From positions 496,001 through 560,000 of the forward strand of contig NZ_FBYC01000004.1 in the NCBI RefSeq assembly GCF_001517585.1: 64,000 nucleotides of DNA, read 5' to 3'. The DNA is from Roseibaca calidilacus (lineage in GTDB: Bacteria > Pseudomonadota > Alphaproteobacteria > Rhodobacterales > Rhodobacteraceae). Below the pieces are notes generated by a model that saw only the letters and a list, made by a program, of their open reading frames with translations, made no database searches and was not told the origin of the DNA. The position numbers and the translations under genes are program-made. Shown one piece after another: positions 55,420 through 63,506 of this stretch; the stretch's first letter is position 1; the number at the start of each line of letters is the position of its first letter.

Positions 55420-57768
55420 CTATTCTCCCAGCGCATCCAACGCCAACGCTGCAATCCTTTGAAAACCTATCCGTCCGGCAATCTTATACCCCTGAATGGC
55501 ATAATCCTTGCGCTTTGCTTTGAAGTTCTCTGCAGATTCCTGCGCCAGTTCGTATGCTCTTTTTAACTCATCTCTGCCAATTTCATACGCCGTGCATTTC
55601 AGTCTCATCTCGAAGATCGTGGTCCGCCCAAATTCTGCGGCAAAAAGGGCAGGTGTCTTTCCGGTGTAAGTCTGAAGCGTCGGATTCGCGCCCGCGGCAA
55701 GAAGAATTTCAAAACATCGATCGGCTCCAACTTTGGCTGCTGAATGCAATGCAGTACGGCCAAGCGCATCCTGAGCATTGATTCCGTCACGCATGCGATC
55801 ATGCACGAGGCGATCAACGAGTGCCTTTACCATGTCGACATCGTTTCGATCGGCGGCCAACATCAGCACAGTCTGTTTTAGGTAGTCACGCGCCTCCAGA
55901 ACGTCCCTGGGCAACAAGCTGGCCAGCTTTAAATGCGTTGCGGCCATCAAATTGGCAAGTTCGTAGGGTTCTTTGGGAATCCCGGGATATGTCGGCATTT
56001 GCCTCATCCGCGGCGCGATGTCCGCCACCATCTTTGATGATATAGTAAAGAACGTGTCGCCACGCACATCTCGCAACTTGTGCTTCAACTTGCGGCGAAA
56101 CTGCTTGATGAACCCGCGTACCTCATCCTCTGAAGCGACCGACCAAAGCAAACCTGCGTACGCGCGAATGATCTCGGAATTTTCTTGCAGCGGCGCTTCG
56201 ATTTCCACCCCTTCATACGGGCGAACAATGTTGTCCCAGAACCAAGCCGCGTGATCAGCGGCAGCCAACCGCATCGAATAATCGATCGGGCCTTCGCCGA
56301 GTTTCCAGCGAGCTGCATCTCGAGGCTGGACTGATTTGCAAAGAATTCGAAAACTTCGTTCTGCACTGGCACGCTTGAATGCGTCCTGAGCAACAGCCAG
56401 TGAGAAGTTGAGCTTTGCGATATCCAGCTTCAGTGGCCCGATGGACCGCGTCAAACAGAGTTCGAGAGCCTTTTCGGCATGCTGACACGCTTCGTAAAAG
56501 TTGCCCGACGACAGTGCGTCGAGGGCGCATAAGTAGGTGAGATCTGCTTCGAACTCGTCAATGCGGGGCAATTTTCGAAGCTTTTCCAGACCAGAGGCGA
56601 CATAGAACTGACGCGCGGGATCATCGCCACCCCACGTCACGAGCACGTTTTCAATGGTTGCTTGAACTGCTTCTCGCTCTCCAAGTCGTTCCTGGTTGGG
56701 CATCCACATTTTGGGTGACCTGGCCTGCAAGTTTTCAAATAGGTCAGGCAAAACGTTGTCATCCGGCATAGACATCAACATTAGTGATAAAAACTGACCA
56801 ATGGTTTCGGGTGCAGGCAAGTCACCGTTTTCGTTGGCTGCAATGGCCGAGAAAACGCTGGACTTTGCCCACCTAGGGAAGGCGGCAGAGAATTTCGTTC
56901 TCTCTCGTTCTACCGAAGTGTCGTGGCTGGCCAAAGTGGCCTCGTGGCTCCACCTAAAGAGCTCGATCAATTGCAAAGCCTTGTTGCGTATCGGATCAGT
57001 GTCGTTCGGTGAGCAACCTGGCGTCAAGTAACCAACGAGATCCTTGTAGGCTTGCTCAATCGCGCGTGCCCAAAGCAACAACGAGCGAAGCTGCGTTGTA
57101 GAAAGATGAGCTTCGTCTGAACTCTTGTGTGAAAACTGATAATCGTCACTGAACCACTCCATGATCTTGGAAAGCGCTGGCGTTGTTCGGCCAGACTTCC
57201 AGTTGTCGAGCGTACGTCGTCTTTCGTCGTCGTATTCCCCCCAAAGCCGATCTAATGGGCCGTCAAATTTCTCTAACCACCATGAGAGCACTTTCTCGAC
57301 TGGCAAAATCAAACGATCTGGGTTCGCAGGATCTTGATGCGGCAAAAACCAAAGGTCGTCTTCGGGCATCTGAGGCAAAAGCGCCTCATCCTGGCACCAA
57401 AACCCCCAGGTTCTACCAAGCGCAGGCATAACGTCGAACGCTAGAAGCACGCAAAGCGTCTGCTGCGGAGTTGCCGAGTATGTCCGCGTGTGGAGTTCGA
57501 GCGCATCCAGGGAATTCCCAAGCCTTAGGAGCTGTTCGACTACATCTCCCCAAAGAGTTGACGCTTGGTCCTGTCTCAACGACTGCCTAAGCAGGTCAAT
57601 TAACTCAATCGTTCGGTCAGCCCCTCTCTCCAAACGCATCTCCGAGAGTGCGTAGCGGCGGCGTTCTGAGTGTTGCCATTCGGGCGCGCAAAACAATGAT
57701 ACAGCGTAGAGGAGTGCTGAGTGTGAAGTCGGAAGTTGAGCAATCCGCTGAGTGTCGGACACGGTCAC
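55420..57768 (-). CDS. Large ankyrin-repeat protein with helical N-terminal region
   Basis: 782 residues, no signal peptide or membrane helix. Residues 1-600 are predicted helical and do not match a family I know; a stretch near 400-470 (LTYLCALDALSSGNFYEACQHAEKALEL) resembles TPR-like repeats. Ankyrin repeats occupy about 635-735 (QTVLMLAADRNDVDMVKALVD, GRTALHSAAKVGADRCFEILLAAGANP, GKTPALFAAEFG). The start overlaps the stop of the small HicA-like gene by 4 bp. Likely a cytoplasmic sensor or scaffold acting with that protein. Confidence 0.8.
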   Translation of the reverse strand: MTVSDTQRIAQLPTSHSALLYAVSLFCAPEWQHSERRRYALSEMRLERGADRTIELIDLLRQSLRQDQASTLWGDVVEQLLRLGNSLDALELHTRTYSATPQQTLCVLLAFDVMPALGRTWGFWCQDEALLPQMPEDDLWFLPHQDPANPDRLILPVEKVLSWWLEKFDGPLDRLWGEYDDERRRTLDNWKSGRTTPALSKIMEWFSDDYQFSHKSSDEAHLSTTQLRSLLLWARAIEQAYKDLVGYLTPGCSPNDTDPIRNKALQLIELFRWSHEATLASHDTSVERERTKFSAAFPRWAKSSVFSAIAANENGDLPAPETIGQFLSLMLMSMPDDNVLPDLFENLQARSPKMWMPNQERLGEREAVQATIENVLVTWGGDDPARQFYVASGLEKLRKLPRIDEFEADLTYLCALDALSSGNFYEACQHAEKALELCLTRSIGPLKLDIAKLNFSLAVAQDAFKRASAERSFRILCKSVQPRDAARWKLGEGPIDYSMRLAAADHAAWFWDNIVRPYEGVEIEAPLQENSEIIRAYAGLLWSVASEDEVRGFIKQFRRKLKHKLRDVRGDTFFTISSKMVADIAPRMRQMPTYPGIPKEPYELANLMAATHLKLASLLPRDVLEARDYLKQTVLMLAADRNDVDMVKALVDRLVHDRMRDGINAQDALGRTALHSAAKVGADRCFEILLAAGANPTLQTYTGKTPALFAAEFGRTTIFEMRLKCTAYEIGRDELKRAYELAQESAENFKAKRKDYAIQGYKIAGRIGFQRIAALALDALGE

Positions 57769-57974
57769 ACCTTGGCCTGTTGGCGATGTATCCTGGATAG
57801 TTCAGCCTTCACGTTCCGAAACGCCCGTCGATCACTCGGCGTTCGGGAGAATACCAACAATCCACCACCGGCCAAGAAAAGCTTGGCATGCTTCTTTCCC
57901 GAGACAAACCGCGCCCCTGACTTCACTTCCTCTGCAATCACCTGATTCAACTCTTTATCTTTTGAATAATACAC
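57765..57974 (-). CDS. HicA-like small protein
   Basis: 69 residues. GKKHAKLFLAGGGLLVFSRTPSDRRAFRNVKAELSR follows the pattern of HicA-type double-stranded-RNA-binding-fold proteins: His29 at the place of the catalytic His, a beta hairpin, then TPSD-RA-N before the last helix. No HicB antitoxin is adjacent; instead the gene is translationally coupled to the 782-residue ankyrin protein, which may take the regulatory role. Confidence 0.6.
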   Translation of the reverse strand: MYYSKDKELNQVIAEEVKSGARFVSGKKHAKLFLAGGGLLVFSRTPSDRRAFRNVKAELSRIHRQQAKV

Positions 57975-58033
57975 TTTGCACCTCGATAACGGGATGGCGG
58001 TGCAACCACCATCCCAATCATTTCTTTCAATTG

Positions 58034-58492
58034 TTATCGTGACCGAGCCTTTTGCAGCAGCCTTTGGGGATACTGCGCACGGCTGGCTACAGGCTGCTTA
58101 TTTCCCCTTAGGCGGGTTGTTTCCCCGGCCAGAACCAGATTTATTTCCGGTTGTTGACGGGCCGTTCGTAGGGCGTGGGCTTGCCATTTTCTTGTCCTTT
58201 CGTTGATCCATTTTCCGCCTAGCAACTGAATGTTGCCAGGCATGAGAAAGAGATAATCGAAGCCGCCCCCATCCGTGAGGAAATCGGGAATACAGTCACA
58301 AAACTGATTGTGGAGCATTGAAAATTTCTTTGCCCAATCAGCCTTTACGGGTCCGTAACGTTGCAGCTCTGGCGTGATTGGGTAAAGCAAGCTGTCGCCC
58401 AGTTTTCCGGTCGGCATAGTTCTGCGCAACCCACCTATGCCAACAGCGCAGCGTGAACCAACGTTCCCATAGCGGTCATTAGTTAGTGCCAT
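58034..58492 (-). CDS. Uncertain hypothetical ORF
   Basis: 152 residues on the same strand as the HicA-like gene, ending 60 bp before it. No family, weak ribosome-binding site, and neutral codon use. The C-terminal third overlaps, in another frame, a possible tiny gene at 58108-58188, so the ORF may be spurious at least in part. Confidence 0.3.
   Translation of the reverse strand: MALTNDRYGNVGSRCAVGIGGLRRTMPTGKLGDSLLYPITPELQRYGPVKADWAKKFSMLHNQFCDCIPDFLTDGGGFDYLFLMPGNIQLLGGKWINERTRKWQAHALRTARQQPEINLVLAGETTRLRGNKQPVASRAQYPQRLLQKARSR
58108..58188 (-). pseudogene. Possible tiny gene with a frameshift
   Basis: ATG at 58188 follows GAAAGGA at good spacing and reads MASPRPTNGPSTTGNK, then IWFWPGKQPA and stop. 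With one A fewer in the AAAA run at 58140-58143 it would instead end SGSGRGNNPPKGK, a glycine/proline-rich tail that looks like a natural continuation. Either a decayed microprotein, a sequencing slip, or a slippery site. Confidence 0.25.
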
Positions 58493-58531
58493 AGCGAACG
58501 GCAGCTTCCCGCCCGTAGTGACTGCCCGCCA

Positions 58532-61500
58532 TCATTCTGTCACTCCATACAGTTCCCGCAATTGTTGCGGCACTGGCTCAACAATATCCCACTGCACCGT
58601 TATCGGCGCATCCCCCTCCCAGCCCACGAATTGCACCGGTCCAGCATAGCGGAACGGGGCTGCGCGCCCATCGCGCAGTTTCGATTTTCGAAGGAACAGG
58701 TGAACCGTCCAGCCAGGTTCTGCGCCCGAGATGATGCGACCGCGCATGTCGTCGCGGCGTGTGCTGGTCTGGGTTTGCCAGACAAAGCGCGTGGGACTCG
58801 CGAATTGGTCGGCGTAGTGGCTGCCGACTGACATGCTACCTTTGTCCATCGTTACCAGAAGGATCATCGCCCGCACGCCCTTTAGGACCACGATACCGGC
58901 GTTCCAAGACCCCGTGTTGAACACTGCCCCGAAATGCGGCGCGATCTGGTCGCGCTGGTATTCGTGCCAGAGGGTAAGACCCTTGGCTGGGGCTATTGGA
59001 GCGGGGGCAGCACCTTCGGCGGCTTCCGCCAGACCGGTGCCCTCGGGCATGTCATAGGTCACATCCCGCGCCTGGAGATATCGCAGGAGCCGCCAGTCCA
59101 CGAGTTCCGAGGCGAGCGCGGTGAGGGCCGCGGTCTCGCCCTCGGCAAACGTGGTCTCGAACGTGCCCGGCCCCAACTGGAACCAGTCCGTCTCGGCCAG
59201 GATCTTGAGCGGTTGCTGCATCAGAAGCGTGCGCAGACGGGGCGCATCGTCAGGGTCGACGCTCAGGTCCATCTTTATCTGCGGGTTGCGCCGGGCGAGA
59301 CGGGCAACGCGCTCCACCAGATCGGTCAGCGCGATCCGGCCTGGGAAGGCTCCTGCTTCGATCATCGCGCGCAAGACCAGCATCTTGTAGCTGCGGGTCA
59401 TGCGCGTCGTCTCGATCTCGTCCAGAAGCGCGCGATGCGCAGTCCAGGCGCTGCGCTGCGCCTCCGAAAGATCACCCATGTCGGCCACGAACCCCAGCCA
59501 GCCCGCATGCCCCGTGCGGCCGGGGTTGAAGCCCGCGTGCTGCACCTCCGACGCGGTGGGCCTTGTGCCGTGGCGCTCGCGGAAATCGCGGTAGAAGGCG
59601 GCCAGTTCCTCGCCGTCGCGCGGCTGGCGGATCAGGGACCGCAGTATGTCGAGCGCCTGCAGGTCATAGGTCACCTCGCAGCCCACAGGGAACTGGATCA
59701 GCTTGTCGGTCAGCTGCTCCAGCGCCAACCGCAGCGCGCCGTCACCTGCGCCCAGCTTGAGAAGCGTGCGGAACTTGGTCAGGAAAATCCGGTGGTTGCC
59801 GATATAGTCGATGACGGCCAGATGCGTTTTTTCTGCCGAGCGGCGCAATCCACGGCCCAGTTGCTGCAGCCAGATCACCGGGCTCTCGGTCGGGCGCAGC
59901 ATCAGCACGGTGTCGATCGACGGCACATCGACACCTTCGTTGAACATGTCGACGGCGAAGACGATGTCGAGGTCGCCATCCTCTAGCGCCTTCAGCGCGC
60001 TGGCCCGAGGGGCGGAGGTGTCGCCCGAATGGACCGCGACGGCGCGCAGGCCGCGCGCTTGCGCGAAATCGGCCATGAAATCGGCATGGCGGCGGGACAC
60101 GCAGAAGCCGATGGTCTTTTTACCGCCGCGCTTGGCAAGCTGCTCGAGCGCGTTTTCGGCGCGGGCCTGGGTTGCGACGGCTTCGGTCAGCGCGGCCTCG
60201 TCGAACCGCCCGCTGCGCCAGGGGATCTGGGAATACTCGACCGGATCGGGCACGCCGAAATAGTGGAAGGGGGCCAGCAGCCCCCGGTCGATCCCGGACC
60301 AGAGATCGCATTCGTAGACGAGGTTTTCTTCGCAAAGGCCCAGCAGATCACCACCATCGCTGCGGTCGGGCGTGGCGGTCAGACCCAGCAGGAAGCCGGG
60401 CTGGAAATGGTCGATGATCCGCCGATAGGTGGCGGCGGCGGCGTGGTGGAATTCGTCGACGACGATGTAATCAAAGGCCCGCGGATCGAACCGGGTCAGA
60501 TGCGCATTTCGCGCGAGAGTCTGGACAGAGGCGAAGACGATGTCAGCCTCGGCGTCCTTTTCCTCACCTGAGTAGCGCCCAAGCCGGGCGCGAGGCCGGA
60601 CAGCGCGGAAGGCGGCCATGGCTTGGGTCAGGATTTCCTCGCGATGCGCGACGAACAGGATGCGGGCCGCATCCGCGCTGTCGAAAGCCGCGAGGAATGT
60701 CTTGCCAAGGCCCGTGGCCAAAACCACCAGCCCAGCACCATAACCCTTCGCCCGGGTCGCGCGCAGGGCTGCCAGCGCCTCGGCCTGAACCTCGTGCGGG
60801 GTGGGGGCGGTTTCCGGGGCTTCTATCGGTGCGCCGCTGGCCGTGGGCAGGGGTGCGATGCGACGTGCCTCGTAAGCGTCGATCCAGGCGGGCGTCAGCT
60901 CTGTGACCTCGGGCCGGGCGAGCAGCGCCTCGAAGGCCTCGCGGGCGGCCAGAAGCGGGGCAGGATCGACCGGATCGACATGACGCAGGTTCCATTCGAT
61001 GCCGTCTGTCAGCGCCGACCGGGACAAGTTCGACGACCCGACGATCAGCGCCCCGCCGTCGCCCGCAAATGTGAACATCCAGGCCTTGGGGTGAAACGGG
61101 ATCTGTGCGGCCTGGAACACATGCAGCCTGCGCGCGCCCTCAAGGTCGGAAATCAGCCGCAGCGCCGCCGGTTCCGTCACGCCCAGATAGTCGCCGGTCA
61201 AGAGCCGCAGCTCGCCGCCACGGTCCAGCAGATCGCGCAGATGCGGCAGGACCAGCCGCACGCCGGAGGTCATCAGGAAGGATACCGACAGATCGACGGC
61301 GCGCGCCCGGTCGATCAGGGGGCGCAGATGGGCGTGCAGCGCATCTTCACCGCCCGAGATCAGCGGGCGATCATGGGGCATGCCCGGCAAGGGACCGGGT
61401 GCCGCCAATGGCGGATCAAGGCGCAGGTGGACATGGCCGCCAGTCTCGACCAGCGTCACCAGCGCGTTCGTCCCCTCGGTCTCGAGGAGGGCTTGCGCGG

Positions 61501-61711
61501 GTCCGATCCTAGCGGCAAGGGCCGCTTGCTCTCCGGCGGAAAGCTCCCCCCAGCGGGCCACATGACGGCGGGGCGTGAGAGCAAGGCCTGCGCCGTGGCG
61601 GATCAGGATAACATGGGCGTCACATTCTACGATGGCGCTGGCGGCGGCATCGCATACAGAGCAGGCAGGGTTGCTTGACCCCTCAGCAGGAACACTCGAT
61701 CCGCCGGTCAC
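58532..61711 (-). CDS. HIT-PLD-SF2 helicase fusion protein (DUF3427-type C-terminus)
   Basis: 1059 residues from GTG 61711. Domains: HIT-like (Cys17/Cys20 and GGHVHLRL at about 91-98); phospholipase-D-like nuclease (FHPKAWMF at 206-213, GSSNLS at 225-230); SF2 helicase with Walker A ATGLGKT (332-338), DEFHH (419-423) and motif VI QQLGRGLRR; and a long C-terminal part (about 850-1059) of DUF3427 type. The PLD plus helicase layout recurs in bacterial defence islands; the HIT addition is notable. The start overlaps the methyltransferase stop by 4 bp (GTGA). Confidence 0.88.
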   Translation of the reverse strand: MTGGSSVPAEGSSNPACSVCDAAASAIVECDAHVILIRHGAGLALTPRRHVARWGELSAGEQAALAARIGPAQALLETEGTNALVTLVETGGHVHLRLDPPLAAPGPLPGMPHDRPLISGGEDALHAHLRPLIDRARAVDLSVSFLMTSGVRLVLPHLRDLLDRGGELRLLTGDYLGVTEPAALRLISDLEGARRLHVFQAAQIPFHPKAWMFTFAGDGGALIVGSSNLSRSALTDGIEWNLRHVDPVDPAPLLAAREAFEALLARPEVTELTPAWIDAYEARRIAPLPTASGAPIEAPETAPTPHEVQAEALAALRATRAKGYGAGLVVLATGLGKTFLAAFDSADAARILFVAHREEILTQAMAAFRAVRPRARLGRYSGEEKDAEADIVFASVQTLARNAHLTRFDPRAFDYIVVDEFHHAAAATYRRIIDHFQPGFLLGLTATPDRSDGGDLLGLCEENLVYECDLWSGIDRGLLAPFHYFGVPDPVEYSQIPWRSGRFDEAALTEAVATQARAENALEQLAKRGGKKTIGFCVSRRHADFMADFAQARGLRAVAVHSGDTSAPRASALKALEDGDLDIVFAVDMFNEGVDVPSIDTVLMLRPTESPVIWLQQLGRGLRRSAEKTHLAVIDYIGNHRIFLTKFRTLLKLGAGDGALRLALEQLTDKLIQFPVGCEVTYDLQALDILRSLIRQPRDGEELAAFYRDFRERHGTRPTASEVQHAGFNPGRTGHAGWLGFVADMGDLSEAQRSAWTAHRALLDEIETTRMTRSYKMLVLRAMIEAGAFPGRIALTDLVERVARLARRNPQIKMDLSVDPDDAPRLRTLLMQQPLKILAETDWFQLGPGTFETTFAEGETAALTALASELVDWRLLRYLQARDVTYDMPEGTGLAEAAEGAAPAPIAPAKGLTLWHEYQRDQIAPHFGAVFNTGSWNAGIVVLKGVRAMILLVTMDKGSMSVGSHYADQFASPTRFVWQTQTSTRRDDMRGRIISGAEPGWTVHLFLRKSKLRDGRAAPFRYAGPVQFVGWEGDAPITVQWDIVEPVPQQLRELYGVTE

Positions 61712-62328
61712 GTCTTATTCACCACTGCATTTACCCACACCTCCGACGTCCGATCCGGGCGACAATCGCGGCTTTCCCAGAGGTCAGGTTCGTTGAACGC
61801 GCCGCATCCGTCCAGGATTGCTGACAGACTTTCAGGCGTCATGTCGGTAAACCGGCGTCCGTCCTTCACCCGCTCGCCGGTGCCGCGCTTGAAGGACAGG
61901 TAAAGTGCGCCGCCCGGCACCAGATGGGCGGCAAGTCGGTCGATGGCCTTGGGCAGGTCGACCTCGGACACATGCAGCAGGGACGCACAGGCCCATATGC
62001 CCTCAAACGGATGCTCCCAGACGAATTCCTCGAACCGCCTCAACCGGGTCGGCACAGCCGCATGCGCCTGCGTGGCAGCAACCATGACCGGCGAGGCATC
62101 GAAGGCCGAGACGTCAAAGCCCAAGATCCGGTAAGTCAGCGCATCACGGCCTGACCCCGATCCTGCATCTAGGATGCGTGCCGGCCCGTCTGGTAGTGAT
62201 GGGACTGCCGCCAGAAACCGACCCTGCGCGTCCGACATGTCGACATCGCGCGTAGCTGCGATGAAGGTGATGGCGTGGTGGTTGTAGTAGTCGGTCAATA
62301 TGGTGCTCCATGTTATCTGGTCTCGCAT
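61708..62328 (-). CDS. Class I SAM-dependent methyltransferase
   Basis: 206 residues. Motif I LDAGSGSGRDAL and motif II/post-I VSAFDASPVMV place it with TehB/UbiE-type small-molecule or RNA methyltransferases; no DPPY/NPPY motif is seen, so it is not an obvious DNA adenine or cytosine methylase. It is translationally coupled to the helicase fusion, so the two probably act in one pathway. Confidence 0.85.
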   Translation of the reverse strand: MRDQITWSTILTDYYNHHAITFIAATRDVDMSDAQGRFLAAVPSLPDGPARILDAGSGSGRDALTYRILGFDVSAFDASPVMVAATQAHAAVPTRLRRFEEFVWEHPFEGIWACASLLHVSEVDLPKAIDRLAAHLVPGGALYLSFKRGTGERVKDGRRFTDMTPESLSAILDGCGAFNEPDLWESRDCRPDRTSEVWVNAVVNKT

Positions 62329-62509
62329 CTTCGACAGAAATCAGGGATTTGACCAGGTGTGCTGCGGAGGTTGTCAACGCTGGCAGATGAAGGGGCGGGT
62401 GCAATGCGATTAAGGCGCGCAAATCCTGAGCGCTTCACATGCACAGTTCTATTTGCTCCACTCGCTAGTTTTGGCCGTGAATAGTGTTCGTAAAGGAGAC
62501 AGCCGAAGA

Positions 62510-62980
62510 CTATCGTCGGCCCGCTACCGGATCATGTGCTTTGGCCGACTGCAATTCCTGGTCGTCACCGCGCAAGAAAGTCGCGATGCGCGGAAGGAGC
62601 CGATCAGGTGAGTCGCCTAGAACCTCGCACTCCCAAACCACCCCTACGCGCCAACCGAGCGCCCGCAAGTCAGCGATGTTCCGGGCATCGCGCGTGACGT
62701 TGCGCGTGAACTTCTCTGCCCAGAATTCAACATTGCTGGAAGGTGTCGTCGCTCGGCGGCAGCCCGAGTGCCGGTGCCAGAAGCACCCATGCACGAACAG
62801 GATTGCACCGAGCCGGGGAAAAACCAAGTCAGGGGTCCCAGGCAGCCCACGCCGGTTCAGCCGGTACCGGAAGCCCATCGCATGAAGCGCTTTACGTAGC
62901 GCCACTTCGGCTTTCGTGTCCTTGTTGCGAACACGGGACATGATCCGTGATCTGACTTGGTTTGTCACTGTGTCTGCCAT
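62510..62980 (-). CDS. vsr: Vsr-like very short patch repair endonuclease
   Basis: 156 residues from ATG 62980, preceded by AGAGGA; an ATG five codons earlier is the alternative. The catalytic Asp51 in LPGTPDLVFP and the zinc-binding group VHGCFWHRHSGCR match E. coli Vsr in position and spacing. Vsr nicks T:G mismatches arising from 5-methylcytosine and usually accompanies a cytosine methylase; none is in the window, so one may lie beyond. Divergent from the GHKL module. Confidence 0.92.
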   Translation of the reverse strand: MADTVTNQVRSRIMSRVRNKDTKAEVALRKALHAMGFRYRLNRRGLPGTPDLVFPRLGAILFVHGCFWHRHSGCRRATTPSSNVEFWAEKFTRNVTRDARNIADLRALGWRVGVVWECEVLGDSPDRLLPRIATFLRGDDQELQSAKAHDPVAGRR

Positions 62981-63235
62981 ACTTTCCTCTGCCATACTTT
63001 TCCGTATAAGGCCAACGTTTGAAGCGACGCGAGATCCAGATCGGTGCTCCTCAATACCATTTTTTGTGCTGAAATGTGGACAGTATTCAGTTATTTTGCC
63101 GCATCAGAGAAGTAGATATTACTACATTCGCAACAATATTCGTCGAATACTGTTGCGATTTTTGTCTTGGTCGGCTACCTGTCAACCGTCCTGCCGCGCC
63201 AGATTGCCCGGCAGTCGTTCCAAGGAGAGCCGATT

Positions 63236-63460
63236 ATGGATGAACCCAAGCACGACAAGTTTCGGCAATTGGCCGAAAGCCGAACCAACAAAGCTATCGA
63301 AGCGATCGCGCGCATCGGCAACCTCTCAAACCGGTCGCTGTATGAATGGGACGAAGGTGAGGTTCGCAAGGTCCTCAAGGCGCTGCGAGACTCCGTCAAT
63401 GAAGTGGAGCAGCGCTTCACTACCCCCCGGAGCAGAGTCGGCGGAAGCTTCAAGCTCTGA
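63236..63460 (+). CDS. Small helical protein upstream of the GHKL ATPase
   Basis: 74 residues from ATG 63236 with an excellent AAGGAGAG ribosome-binding site. FRQLAESRTNKAIEAIARIGNLSNRSLYEWDEGEVRKVLKALRDSVNEVEQRF is predicted all-helical, and such small proteins are frequent companions of nuclease and restriction genes. Exact role unknown. It is 46 bp before the GHKL gene, same strand. Confidence 0.7.
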   Translation: MDEPKHDKFRQLAESRTNKAIEAIARIGNLSNRSLYEWDEGEVRKVLKALRDSVNEVEQRFTTPRSRVGGSFKL

Positions 63461-63506
63461 TTGCTAAATGAATTTAAGAACAAAGCAGTAGGAAGGGTAC
63501 CGGCGC

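Noticed and set aside
60623-61678. 351-codon plus-strand frame opposite the helicase fusion
   Set aside because: It is a mirror of the GC-rich helicase gene with no motif of its own.
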